Positions 31,402-43,734 of a stretch of 64,000 nucleotides of DNA are shown piece after piece; the first letter of the stretch is position 1; each line of letters begins with the position of its first letter. The notes beneath the pieces are model-generated. The model made no database searches and was not told the DNA's origin. It saw only the letters and a program-made list of their open reading frames with translations. Source of the DNA: Ricordea florida (lineage: Eukaryota > Cnidaria > Anthozoa > Corallimorpharia > Ricordeidae); the NCBI GenBank assembly GCA_949710005.1, contig OX453278.1:3721001-3785000 (forward strand), in the 5' to 3' direction. The position numbers and the translations under genes are program-made.

Positions 31402-34400
31402 ATAAAATTAAACCCCAGCGTGAACGCTTGGCCAAGTCATTCTTCCGCCAGATAATTCCAATCCAGGTATCGCAAAAACGCATGCGACTTAAGGCATAAA
31501 ATGTGTTTTTGAGATTTTATTTCAATGGAGTTGTAAAGTTGAAGGCTTTTGTGCGGGTTTAACGCGTTTTCACAACATTTTCAATAAAACAGAATATCGC
31601 TGTATAGTCTTCTCTCATCTATAACCAAAACTGTTTGCATCATACAAAGGTTGTCTCTTGTCGTCAAAAGGTGAGCGAAATTGGACCAGAAACGTTTTCA
31701 TGCGTTTTTCGTGTCCACGCCCAATCCGCTTGGCAAGAATTTATCTTATTTAACTCTGTTTTGTACTGAATGACTTCTTCGTAATATGTCCGATCAATAA
31801 GAGCGGAAGTTCGTGCATATAAGAAAACTTCAGGCTCTGCGCTTTGTATGCGCCATTAGTTTTATAAAAAAAGAGCTGTTTTTCGAGAGAAAAGTTATTC
31901 TATCTCGCTAGCAAACCATTGATACATTTATCTTTAATGATATTACCTTTTCAATTTTTTTTTGTATTTTTTAAGTTATTGTTATCTTGAACTGTTTAAG
32001 TAAACTTTTAAACCATGACGTATTAGTTATTCATTTTTCATCAACAATTTCGCAACTGTGAGATTTTTCACCAACTATGTAGCTGCGTGTTGTAATTCAA
32101 CAATATTCCATTGCTTTTCGAAGAATGGTATATTTAGGTTGCCGAAATTTTTTTGCCATTTGAGGCTTAACTCTATCTTTGAAAAGAAAAATACCATAGT
32201 GCAATGAATTCTTGGCCATTGCTCGTAGCCAGTTATCGTAAAGAATATAAAAAAGATGTAAGAGGATGTATAATTCTTAGTTTATTTTTCTGGTTTAACC
32301 CGATCTGTTTTTCGTCACTGAATTTTCGATGACCGGTGTCCACCTATATCAGATAGAGATATCCGAACCTTACTTTTTTGGTTTGAATTTCTATGCGAAC
32401 ACGGACGCCATTAATTCATATCATTGTATATAAATATATGAATATATGGATCATATTTTTTGTGTAATATTGTGCTACTAATAACAATTTTAAGCTATAA
32501 GCTAACACAGGAATTTGTTTTACGACAAGACGATCAATCTAGCATTAGTACAGATTGAAAAAATTTTATGAAAAGATAAGATAGAAAAAGATTACAAGGA
32601 GACGGTAATTTCTTAAATTGCTAAGTTCATTTAGTGTCTTAATGTTGTTGTCTGCTGTGCCAATTGTTAAAGATAGATTTCAAATTTGTTTTAGCATTTA
32701 GCATTTTCAAATACTATTCCATCGATTTAAAGTTGGATTGAATTTCAATGTATTTTGCTTAATATATCATTTTCTGAAAGTCAAATTAATATTTTCATCG
32801 TTAAACTGTTTTCGCATTTTCTGATTGTTTTACATATTGAAAGTAATTTAAATCTCCCTTCTTCAGAGTACAGTCACTTTCATGGTGTTGTATTTATATC
32901 TGCGTTTCGCTTAAAAAACTTAAGTCAATAATGGAGCAATAGTGAACATTTAAATGCTTCGTCTCAAATGGCTCCGAAGCCGCTACATAAATTTCAGAAC
33001 AAGTTGCCAAATGTTGCAATATTACCAAAACGCTGAAAACATACAGTGTTCGTAACGTGTCAGCTTTATATGCAATTGATATAATAGTGCATTAAACTTT
33101 TATATGCAATTGATATAATAGTGCATTAAACTTTGCCCCTAATTGCTAAATGCTGTCTTGGAGGAGTAAAGTAGGGCTATTCACTGAGACTTTCATCTCT
33201 TTTTCTCGCTGCGGGAGACACTCAATTTTATCGCCAACTACTAAATATTCCATTAGTTTAAAGAAAATTTAGTTTTCATGTTGATTGCTAAATATAGCTT
33301 AAAATTAAATGTGTTTTCACTGTTAGCTTTTTACCGCTACTTTTTAATATTGGCATTAATATTACTGTTTCAAGGTACTGAGATTTCCAATGAAATGCTA
33401 GTTCTTATTTATTGTATAATAGTAGTAAGAGAATAAAACCTCTGTTGACTTCGATCTTACAACGTCACGGTTTTATTTTGCTATTCGGCTTGCCTCTTTC
33501 GAAAATATATTTCGCTGTTACCAAGGCATTAACACTTTATTTTTTTCTTTTTCAAGGTAGGTTATATGTTCAACTCTTCATTTATCAAACGTTTTTTCAA
33601 ACTGTTTTCGGAAAACCTCATTAACGGAACGTATGGGTTTAAAATGTTCTCTTCTAATAACAAGTTTTCGAAAAGGGTTAACTTCCCCTGTAAAAAACAA
33701 CTTATATTTGCAATTGCGAAGGTTTAGATTGGATTGTCCTGGAATATGTCTCTGATACTCTATCCTTGCGTGAATAGACTCAGTGACTTTTTCTTGTTCA
33801 GTGTCATTGATGTTGCTGGTTTTATAATCTTGAATTTGGGTTTTTCGTGGCGGGAATCTTTTAAATGAACGTAAGGATTCCTTTTAATAAAGATTTTAAT
33901 CTAGCTTTCTTACAAAACCAGGTATATTTGCAGCTGATTCTTCGTAAAATCTTAAAGCTGCCAATTTTAGTCGCTTAAAACTCTGCATTACATAGTTTGC
34001 TGCATTCGTGTGTGTACGCAATAACTGATGATTTTTGGTTTTATAGTTGATTTGATGTTATGACTGGTTTGTATTGAAACCATTGGATTAACGGAGTCAA
34101 CAAATCTACGAGTAGTATACATTATTTCATAACCAGTCTTGCAAAGGCTATCTTGAAAATTTTTCGCCAAGGTTTTTGCATCACTTTGTACTTGAATTAG
34201 TAGGAAAATTAATTAAGACCAGCATGCATGGAGACGCCATGTTGCTATCCTTCGTAGGGACATCAATATAACTGGCAAAAACTACTTGAGAAAACATCTG
34301 GTGTTGATTTCTAGGCGACAGACATTTGTCATTTCTTCAGCATAGTAAATATTTTCAAAAGACCTTTTTATAGATAGACTGTGTAGGTAGACGCAAGCAA

Positions 34401-35415
34401 AACTTGTTACCGCCTGGCAGCTTGCAAGACTATCATTTTGAGAGTACGTAAAATTACAATTTAGACATTCAAATGCACTTTGTTTGCAAGTAAAAAAGCT
34501 ATAAACCTATAGCAGAGGAATATATCTGATGCTTTTGAAAAGAGGGTAAAGATTGTCACTTCTTTTGTTTGCCACCTGAGGGTCATTCCACTATGAAATG
34601 TAAAAAAATTGAAATAAGATGTAAGTGCTCTCTCTTAGAAAATGGTTTTGTCGGATGCGAACCAGCAATTCGGCACATTAAAGATGTGGAGCGTTTTTAT
34701 AAAAAAAAAAATTGTTAAAGAAAAACTTCACCAACTTAAAAGCAAAGTAACTTCAGTTTTTGTTCTTTGTGGTAATGTTTCTTTCAGCATGTCAAGGTAA
34801 CAAAACAGCTTCTTTCTTTAATGGATGTTAGTCCCTCCAACTGTAACTGTAAACGATGCTTGAAGCTCTCAAGTCTTAAAGGTCCTGAGCCAAAACCTTC
34901 CAGCTTTCAACGATTAAGGAATTATTTTAAAGTAACAAATATATCCTGAATTGAAAATTTTCAATTCAAGGAAATAACAATTTTTACGCTGGCAATAAAT
35001 CCAAAATTTTACGTTGTATTAAAAAAACAACCAGCATTTCAATGACAAAATTCTTGCCTCTGTCTTTAAGACCACGCCATGTTATGGTTATTGCATTTGT
35101 GTTGAACATAATCCAGTATTTTAGAGGACAGAACTCTCGTTTCTGTCTTTGATTTTTTTTCTCTTAAACCATTTGAGAGGACCCTATGTTTTGGTTTTTG
35201 CGTTTCCAAAAAAATAATGATAGGCCCGCATCGCGTACATGTGTGGCTTACTAGACCACGCTACAGGATCTCGACTCTCGTGGACAAATAAATATGTAAA
35301 TCCGATCGTGCCATAATGTAGCTTCACACCTCGTGTAAGCCACACAAGAACTTATTATTTAAAATCTACAGTTGCTTCGGTTCACTGATTCCGGTCTATC
35401 ACAGCTTTTCATTTA
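31402..35415. other. Gene-poor AT-rich DNA
   Basis: No gene recognised. Contains one 34-bp exact tandem duplication at 33,065-33,134. Confidence 0.35.
33065..33134. repeat. 34-bp tandem duplication
   Basis: TATATGCAATTGATATAATA, then GTGCATTAAAC, occurs twice back to back without mismatch, so the duplication is recent. Confidence 0.85.
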
Positions 35416-35719
35416 GGGACGGACCATTAGAAAAGTGATTGGGGGGGGGGGGGGGGGGTGGGGAATTTTCAGCTTGCACGAATTTTCTTTTTCGCTCACT
35501 GCTTGTGGAGGAATTTTTTTTTCAGGTGAACCCCTCTGCACGAATTTTTTTTCACTACGTGTGGAAAAAGTCACAATTGGACCTTCCTTCTGCATGATTT
35601 TTTTTTACCTTCTTCTTTGCATGAATTTTTTCTTGGCATTTTCCCTTGCATGAATTCTTTTTGTTTTTTTGCCCACCCCCCCCCCCCACCCCCTCATCAC
35701 TTTTCTAATGGTCCGTCCC
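35416..35719. mobile_element. PIF/Harbinger-like MITE, copy 2 (304 bp)
   Basis: Same TIRs and interior as copy 1, with perfect TTA duplications (35,413-35,415 and 35,720-35,722). It ends 113 bp before the start codon of the plus-strand receptor gene, so it lies in that gene's promoter or 5' UTR. Confidence 0.92.
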
Positions 35720-35832
35720 TTATTTAGTTGTGAATCTCCTGACCCAGTGTCCTTTTGCATTCTTACTCACCCTGCTATCACTTTGATCTTAGCGCACTAA
35801 AGTTGGCCTCCCTCTGTGCAAAACTTGCAAGA

Positions 35833-38800
35833 ATGCCAAACAAGCATGACGTAGTACAAGGCTTTATCGTTATGGTAGTTCTTGCGGGTTTAAGTGACAG
35901 GATTTATGGTTACTTATCCAGGTAAGCGCTAGTTATACTGTCTCTTATTATATGGCAGGTTTGCGGGAGCGGGCAAAATACGGCCAATCCTAAGTTGATT
36001 GGCTACCTGACCGGCCAAGATTGGAATGTGTTTGGATACCTGAGAAAATTCCACTCCTTTTGCACCTCTTAATTCTCCTACTTAAGAACATTTTTAGAGA
36101 AGCTTTATCTAACAATCGATACTTGTGTTTCATCGCATATCAGATGCATCGAATTTCGCCAAAAATACTCCGCGGCGCTTCTTATTTTCAGCTCCCTTCT
36201 CGGTGTTTGATATGTGATGAAACACTGCATCTCGTGTTTGATACATTACTTGAGATGCCGAGGTCGGGGGTAATAATTCCGCTGAAGCACGTTCTTTTTG
36301 TAACGCTAAATCGCAATTGCTAAATATCAAACGCGAGATACAGTGTTTCATCACATATCAAACACCGAGAAGAGAGCTGAAAATACAACGCGCAGTGAAG
36401 TATTCTTTGCGAAAGTCGAGGTGTTTGATATGTGATGGGACACGTGTATCGAGTGTTTGATATGGCTTCTCAAATGAAATTATCTAGAAGGAGAAATTAG
36501 CAACACAAAAACCAGCCGTGTTTCATCAGATATCCAAACACGTCACGGTGCCTGATTTTCTTTGTCTTTCCCTTCTACATTATTAGTGCGTTTGAGAATT
36601 ACGTTTCCAAACGCAGTGCTATTGTATGATTTATGTCTGGTATACTCAACTGTATTGCTAATAATTTTCGCCTCACCACTGTGTTGTTTATTTTCTTTTT
36701 AGTCGAAACATGTCTCTGCGGGCATATACAAACTCCACTCTGCTGTTACATACACTGTTGCAGGATTACGACAGAAGAATAAGGCCAGGAGTTAAAGGTA
36801 TATGAGATAGGTTTGCTTTATGGGCTTGTTGTGACAGCGTATATTGTGGAAATTTACTGAGATGAGTTTAAAGGCTTGCAGAAATACAAATCTGCAGTGT
36901 TTAGGATTCAATTGAAATGTTACATAGGGTGTATAGCGCTGTAACCATTCCCATATCCACCTACCTGTTTGAGTCTGATATAAGACCAGTAGAGACTGGA
37001 TATCTTGTTTTCTGGGAAGCAGAATAATAGGTTGCATTTTAAAAGAAATTACATCACCAATGGTTTTTTTTTATCTCGGGTGAGATCGATTTTTCACGAC
37101 ATACTGGCTGGAAAATTTGCAAATTAGTTACGAAATAGTTGCCTCCGCCTTGAGCGTCCCAAATTGTAATGACTCTCCTCTGTAGGTTCTCCAGCCGAAG
37201 TTCGAGTTGACATGTATGTTGCAAATATCTGGGCCATGGAGGAAGTGAAGATGGTAAGGCAATTGCAATGTGTTTACATGGCTTTCAGAGATTGTCAGTA
37301 AAACTGACAGAGTTTTCAGATTTTAATTTTATTCAAGTTGATGTCAACAAAGCAAGTATCTCTGGCCGATCACAACAGATGGATGCAGTCAAACGAACCA
37401 ATCAAGAGCAATGACACGAGGCGCTGGAAAAAGCGCACGAGTTAGTGACGATTGGTTTAGTTAACTCTGATTGGTTTGCGAACGTGGCCCTTTAATGTTT
37501 TAGCCAATCACCCACAATCAATGGCGCAAGTATCGAGAATAGAATTAAAAACCTATCCAGGGCAATAACATTGTGTCTCATCGGTAGAAAATAAAACCTT
37601 GAGCTCTGTGCCACTGCTTTAGATTGGGACAGGCGTTTAGCATGCAAAGCGATCTCACCTCGTTGCTAAGTAGTGGCCAAATAAACGATTTTCTTGATGT
37701 GCACTAATATTCTGTGTGTATAGGAGTGTTATTGTAAACTCGCATCTTGATTTGAGAATGAATAATAAGTTATATTTCGTGACGTTTCGTTACGTTAAGT
37801 GATGCTATCCTATCATCTTTTCCCTTTACAGGATTTTACCATTGACATCTACCTCCGTCAGTACTGGAGAGACGAGCGCTTGGCGTACGCTCACTTAACA
37901 ACTGATCCGCTTCTAACGCTAAGCAGCGACATTAACAAACAAATCTGGATCCCGAGTACTTATTTCCTAAGGACTAAAAGGGCGTATTTTCATGATGTCA
38001 CTACTGAAAATTACCTTCTCCAGATACGGCCAAATGGAAGCATCTTTTATAGTATACGGTGCGTCAACATTTCTCTTCTTTATCTGTTGTTTATGATTCA
38101 CCTTTTCTGTGGTTTTTTTTTCTTGTCACGTTGTTTTTCAATCTAACATTGATGGTTTTAAATTAACATTTAACCATCTTTTTACAGGCTCACCATAACT
38201 ACCTCATGTAAGCTAGATTTGCGTCGCTTTCCTCACGATACTCAGATGTGTACGTTGGCACTGGAAAGTTGTAAGTAATTTCTACAGCCTCTAACATCAT
38301 ACTATGTGATGCACGGGTGACTCTGTGATTGACCAGCATCCCATCCAGGGTGGAGTAACAATACTCCCAGGTGCTTCATGTTACTGAACCCAGGATAAGC
38401 TGGGCCTCCTGTGGCACCAGTGGGTCTCCTGTGGCACCTGCGATGTGGTGCACGGGTGACTCTGTGATTCACTAGCATCCATCAAGGGGGAGTTCGGGAT
38501 GGTTGAAGGGGGAGTAACAATACTCCCAGTGATTTATTCTTCTGTAACTGGGATAAGCCGCCGTCTCGTGGGCCTCGTGTCTCGTGTGCTCCTTTACCAA
38601 ACATCGTACGGCTATGTGTTCACGCAAACAAAGTTATTTACTTCACAAAATTAGCCAAGCAAGATGAAATTCATCTTTACAGCGTCTCAGTATTGAATTG
38701 GGAAACTCTTACACTGCAAATGGGCGTGAAAATTCCCAACGTTAATCAACAAGAATGTCAATCAAACAGGTTTCCTTTGTTGTATCAAGAAATGTCCCAC

Positions 38801-40701
38801 AAATTTAGTTTTTCTGATTTTGCAGATGGTTACCAGACAACGGATGTTTGGTATGCGTGGAATCCCAGAGACGACAACACATCCGCTATTTATGTCAACA
38901 AGGAAGTCGAGCTTCCTCAGTTTGAACTTGTTGGTGTTGAAAAGGCGTCATTAATTAATAAGTATAACATAGGTAAGAAGAATACTGGCGCAGGTTTCCC
39001 AGCCAAACAATGATGAATTTTTATTTTCATCGTTCGAATAGGTTACGGGCTTCCATTTTTTGCATATTTTCAAGTTAATTCGCTTATTACCAGGCAAAAG
39101 TGATAACGATAACGATAGCGGTAACAATAACGGTAACGGTAACAATAACGATAACGGTAACGGTAACAATAACGGTAACGGTAACAATAACGATAACCTT
39201 AACGGTAACGCTAACGCTGACGGTAAAGATAAGCATAACGATAAGGATAATGATAAACCCAAAATTTAAACAGTTGTAATGATATCAATTTTTTTTTCAA
39301 CTTTCCAAAACAGCAATCATACTGGGTTTAAAACACATAATACACGCTGCATCAAATATAAATGGAATAAGTGAGTGAGCAAAAATAGAAGTAGGCTGAG
39401 AAAAGTTTTGAAAGATTTGGAGAAACCGTTTTAATTATGTCCTTGTTGTCCAATTTAGGTAACCACTCCTCCTTGATAGCCAATTTCAGAATGAAGCGTC
39501 GGATTGGCTACTTTTTGATTGACACGTACGTCCCTTCCACCATCATTGTCATCATTAGTTGGATTTCGTTCTGGATCAATCCTGACACTGCGCCTGCGCG
39601 AGTGGCTCTAGGAATTACCACAGTGCTTACCATGACCACACTCATTTCTAGTGCGCGCGCATCGCTACCGAAAGTGAGCTACGTAAAAGCAATAGACTGG
39701 TACCTACTACTGTGCCTCATCTTTGTGTTTGGTTCTATATTGGAGTACACGTTTGTCGCTTACATGATCACCATACGGACAAGAAACAAACGAAAGACGC
39801 TATTAGATGGGGAGTGGAGTACTTCCTCCAAGGTGAGCTCGTCCTGTTAATATCATCTATAAACTGTACCAGGGGCTCCTGACTTTACTGTGGTACTGTT
39901 TGTTTTACTATACAGTGTGGTTCTAACTTTTTCATTTGTGGATCAAACCATGCAGTGTGACCATTCTTTGTAAAGCTACTGAACAGTACTGTACTGTGGT
40001 ACTGTTTGTTTTACTATACAGTGTGGTTCTAACTTTTTCATTTGTGGATCAAACCATGCAGTGTGATCATTCTTTGTAAAGCTACTGAACAGTACTGTAC
40101 TGTGGTACTGTTTGTTTTACTATACAGTGTGGTTCTAACTTTTTCATTTGTGGATCAAACCATGCAGTGTGACCATTCTTTGGAAAGCTACTGAACAGTA
40201 CTGTACTGTGGTACTGTTTGTTTTACCATACAGTGTGGTTCTAACTTTTTCATCTGTGGATCAAACCATGCAGTGTGACAATTCTTTGGAAAGCTACTGA
40301 ACAGTACTGTACTATGATACTGTTTGTTTCCCATTCAATGTGGTTCTAACTTTATCTTCTGTGATTATGACTCCATGTGTGATCTATTCTCTGGTCTCTC
40401 CCATCTAACTAAATCATACCTGACCATATTTTCGGTTGCTATGCAGGAGGATAAGACGGAGCTGCTCTCCGTATTTGAACCAAAGTGTTCTCCGAGAAGA
40501 GGAAACGTCCTGAAGCGGGTGTTTGGCCCCCCTGAGACCGAGGCGTTGTCTCCAGAGGATTCAATCACGCCCAAACAAGCCAATCAAGTGTGGCACTTGA
40601 TAAGCGACCCCCTGTCAATCGACAGGTGCTCCCGAGTTGGCTTTCCATTGGCGTTTTTTGCATTTAACTGTATCTATTGGCTCGTGTTTGGGAAAGTGTG
40701 A
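35833..40701 (+). CDS. Cys-loop ligand-gated anion channel subunit (GABA-A/glycine receptor-like), gene 1
   Basis: Eight coding exons: 35833-35921, 36703-36797, 37186-37253, 37832-38058, 38188-38270, 38826-38972, 39459-39832 and 40447-40701. They join without phase conflict to 445 codons plus TGA. Exon 1 gives a signal peptide ([20 protein letters not shown]). The extracellular domain has [44 protein letters not shown], a Cys-loop (C167 and C181 with 13 residues between, containing FPHD) and [13 protein letters not shown]1 is about 253-275. M2 follows PAR (282-284), the anion-selectivity signature, and reads [14 protein letters not shown]3 is about 313-335. M4 near the C-terminus contains FNCIYWLVF. 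Such subunits form pentameric plasma-membrane chloride channels gated by GABA or glycine-type ligands; the ligand here is unknown. The M3-M4 loop is short. Two N-glycosylation sequons (NMS, NST) follow the signal peptide. AATAAA at 41,092 is a candidate poly(A) signal. Confidence 0.93.
36121..36450. mobile_element. Foldback element in intron 1 of receptor gene 1
   Basis: Arms around 36,155-36,243 and 36,323-36,411 pair over about 85 bp, with the block CGGTGTTTGATATGTGATGA and its complement. Weaker pairing and further GTGTTTGATAT motifs extend beyond both arms. Confidence 0.75.
38296..38600 (-). repeat. Dispersed SINE-like repeat, copy 2 (in intron 5 of gene 1)
   Basis: Read on the minus strand it matches the copies at 12.1 and 41.2 kb (CACCTGGGAGTATTGTTACT, CCACCCTGGATGGGATGCTG, CACAGAGTCACCCGTGCA). 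It is internally duplicated: GCACGGGTGACTCTGTGATT occurs at about 38,312 and 38,451. Confidence 0.75.
39101..39255. repeat. Hexamer-based microsatellite (AACGGT/AACGAT/AACAAT)
   Basis: About 25 hexamers in higher-order order (AACGGTAACGGTAACAAT and AACGAT blocks), in intron 6 of gene 1. The Asn/Gly/Asp frame through it is an artefact. Confidence 0.9.
39880..40362. repeat. 106-bp tandem repeat array, copy B
   Basis: Units start at 39,976, 40,082, 40,188 and 40,294 (exactly 106 bp apart) with partial units at both ends. Same unit as the array at 2,072-2,605, but more homogeneous. It fills most of intron 7 of gene 1. Confidence 0.93.
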
Positions 40702-41091
40702 ACTCCTCGATTTGCCAATGTGCCTGGTATGACAACACAGGGAAACTCAGGCAATAGTCCTGTTAAACGATGTGATTCAATGATCACACAACAGAAGGAA
40801 CATCAGCGAACGTTTCAAGCTGCTTGCGAACGTTCAACGAGCTTTGTACTTTACATGAATACTTCCTGTTTCAAACCACTGTTTTGCTGGACAATCAGTG
40901 CATTATACGCAAAGTAAAAGTATATAACATACTGATCCTGAAGATCGAGAGTGGTATTTGTTTTATAATACTAAGAATGAGATGGAAAGATATAAATATA
41001 TTACAGGGAACTTGACTTCATTACGTTCTAGGATCTCACAAAGTGAATTTACAATAATTGGTAACTGCTTAAGGCCGAGTACGATTTGAAG

Positions 41092-41097
41092 AATAAA
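41092..41097 (+). terminator. Candidate poly(A) signal of receptor gene 1
   Basis: AATAAA 391 bp after the stop codon; the first clear one on this strand. Confidence 0.4.
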
Positions 41098-41189
41098 ACT
41101 CTATGATCCAGTGTCAAATTCTCCCTTCGATTCACAAACAAATATAGGGTAAATTGGAAGGGGAATTGACCGGTCGATCACTGGGGGCT

Positions 41190-41531
41190 TTATTCCACAC
41201 ACGGCCGGCGCTTATCCCGGTTTCAGTAGCATGAAGCACTGGAAGTATTGTTACTCCCCCCTGGATGGGATGCTAGTCAATCACAGAGTCACCCGTGCAC
41301 CACATGGCAGGTGTCACAGGAGACCTGCTGGTGCCACAGGAGGCCCAGCTTAACCCGGTTTCAGTAGCATGAAGCATCTGGGGGTATCGTTACTCCACCC
41401 TGGATGGGAGGCTAGTTACCCCAAGCATTATATCGCCGGCACCATTAATTTTATACACCTTGTGTTAGGAAACAACATAGTGCCATCACCAGGGCTCGAA
41501 CTCTGGACCTTGTACTCTGAAGTCCGAAACG
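41190..41531 (+). repeat. Dispersed SINE-like repeat, copy 3
   Basis: Two partly overlapping units (GGTTTCAGTAGCATGAAGCA at about 41,220 and 41,358), each followed by TGTTACTCC or CGTTACTCC and CCCTGGATGGGA. It ends with GGGCTCGAACTCTGG, whose complement resembles a polymerase III B box. It abuts MITE copy 3. Confidence 0.7.
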
Positions 41532-41535
41532 CTAA

Positions 41536-41844
41536 GGGACGGACCATTAGAAAAGTGATGGGGGGGGGGGGGGGGGGTGGGGGTAGGGAAAAAAAAAACA
41601 AAAAAAAATTCATGCAAGGCAAAATGCCAAAAAAAAAAACTCATGCAAAGAAGAAGGTAAAAAAAAAATTCATGCAGAAGGAAGGTCCAATTGTGACTTT
41701 TTCACACGTAGTAAAAAATATTCGTGCAGAGAGGTTCACCTGAAAAAAAAAATTCCTGCAAAAGCAGTGAGCGAAAAAAAAAATTCGTGCCAGCTGAAAA
41801 TTCCCCACCCCCCCCCCCCCATCACTTTTCTAATGGTCCGTCCC
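41536..41844. mobile_element. PIF/Harbinger-like MITE, copy 3 (309 bp)
   Basis: Same element in reverse orientation relative to the other three (A-rich units on plus), with TAA duplications at 41,533-41,535 and 41,845-41,847. Lies between the two convergent receptor genes, against the end of a SINE-like repeat. Confidence 0.92.
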
Positions 41845-43103
41845 TAACCACAACAGTACCGTGTCTTCCAAGTGTACGATGTTTTAAACCATGCTCTTAT
41901 TACGTGGCTTAAACGACCTTAATACCAGCACAGCTGAACATCATTTATTACGCATTTCTCCACAGATTGTTCTGGAAGGTCGTGTTTAATTGGAATCGAC
42001 ATTTTTTGTTGGTTGAATTGGTTGGGATGTTTCGTTTATTTACCGCAATTTTTGAAGAGTTCTGTACGGTCGCCTTTCCTCTGTCTTTGGGTGACGTCAC
42101 TTGTGCAATAATGATTGGTTTCTGTTACGATTGACATCATATTTCCAAATTTGTTCTGTATTTAGTGACTATGAAGACAATTGAAAACCAGGAATTATTA
42201 CTTGGCTATCCCCATGGGGGTCGAGTTTTAAATTGCGTCGGATTTGTTTTTTTGAAAAGGTGTGCGCAAGGGGTAAACTTAGTCTCTGTTTAAAAGGTGC
42301 CTAACAAAGTAATTCGGGGAGGGGACGGCAGACCACCCCCCACCCCCTTAGTATGGTCCGTCCTTGATTGCATTTGATGCAAAATGTGTTTTTGTTTAGT
42401 AATAAGCAGTTAAATACTTGCGTTACGATGATGGTCGATTACTAGGAAACGTTCAACGGTCTAAACCTAGCTAAGTATCATGTTTACAAGTGTAGTTATT
42501 GTTTTCAAAGTCTACAACAATCGCAACGCTTGTAGAAGTTTATATTGCGTTGGCCCCAAGTGAAACATGCTGTGTTGTGAACTTGATATAAATGCCACTG
42601 TTCATACGAGTAGACTCAAATACCATCAAGTTTATTGACTTTCACGGGAAATAACAATTACATCGATATATTGCGAGAGTCGCACTTAACTACTCTTTTG
42701 AAATCACAGAAAGTTTTATGTATCTGAAATGCGCTTGTTTAGTACGTGGTCTGATCAAACAATGAACTGAATAAGCATTTTATGACGCTATTAAGGGACT
42801 TAATGACCGCCTTAAAAGAATTTTCTCATACAATACATCATGACAGCAGTTTATTGAGACGTCAATGAGCTGCGAAGATTAACGAGACAACTATTTTCGT
42901 ACGCGTTCGGAAGGTCTATGTAAATTTATGCTCATCTGTATAATTGACTCATATACAGAAAATATGCTCTTATCAATTGTATATTGACATTAGACTTTAA
43001 CTGTTTAACTTTTTTATTTCAAAATCGCCCTGTCAAAGGGTTCGTTAATACTCCTTGTCGTCTTTAACTTTAATCATTTCCGTTTCTTCATGTATTTTAG
43101 TTG
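41845..43103. other. Intergenic DNA, no gene
   Basis: AT-rich. A short stretch at 42,306-42,366 (GGGGACGGCAG...CCCCACCCCC, then TATGGTCCGTCC) resembles a decayed end of the Harbinger-like MITE. Confidence 0.35.
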
Positions 43104-43245
43104 GGATCAACGTAAGTATCTGAGCAACTGTGCACCTACCCTCTCCCCGAACACAACATTAACGCTAACTTTTTAACTTATTATAACATGTTGGGTTAGG
43201 GGAGGGGTAGGTACACAGTTGTCCAGATACTTCGTACATTGATCC
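43104..43245. mobile_element. 142-bp foldback MITE
   Basis: GGATCAACGTAAGTATCTGA pairs with the complement of the right arm (GGATCAATGTACGAAGTATC), continuing through CAACTGTGCACCTACCC. The two arms flank a short AT-rich centre. Confidence 0.8.
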
Positions 43246-43734
43246 TTCAGTTGCGTAGTATCATTCGGTCTTAACGGCTTAAACGTTTTTTTTTTTTCAA
43301 TTACCCTGTCAAAAGGTTCGTTAACTGATACGCTTTGTTTTCCTTCATTACAATTGGTTTACTTTTTCATGCATCTCTCCAAATTGTCCACTTATTCCGA
43401 ACCCTTGCGCTAGCAAGATACTAATAAAAATATCATTGAAAGAACTCGGAGCATTAAAAATCTGTAACTGTTTTTCATATTTTTTCGAGAAGGGTGCCTC
43501 GCCTCGCTTTCAGCCATTTTTGAAAACGTCAACTATCATCATCGAGCTTTGATCACTGATTCGTCATCATTCGCTACCTGGCCTTCGTTCACAGGCGCGG
43601 TTCTGAATCACTGTTTCTAGATCCTCGAATACGACTTTGATACCATTGTTGATACCATTTGATACCAGAGATCTAGAAAGGAAAATTTTCTTGAGCCAAG
43701 TACGATACTTTGCCAGCAGGTTTTCACACTGTCG

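Noticed and set aside
39060-39269. Asn/Gly/Asp-rich 69-codon frame and Leu/Ser-rich antisense frame
   Set aside because: Translations of the hexamer microsatellite in an intron.
42306-42366. Fifth copy of the Harbinger-like MITE
   Set aside because: Only fragments of a terminus and C-run are present; no paired TIR or duplication.
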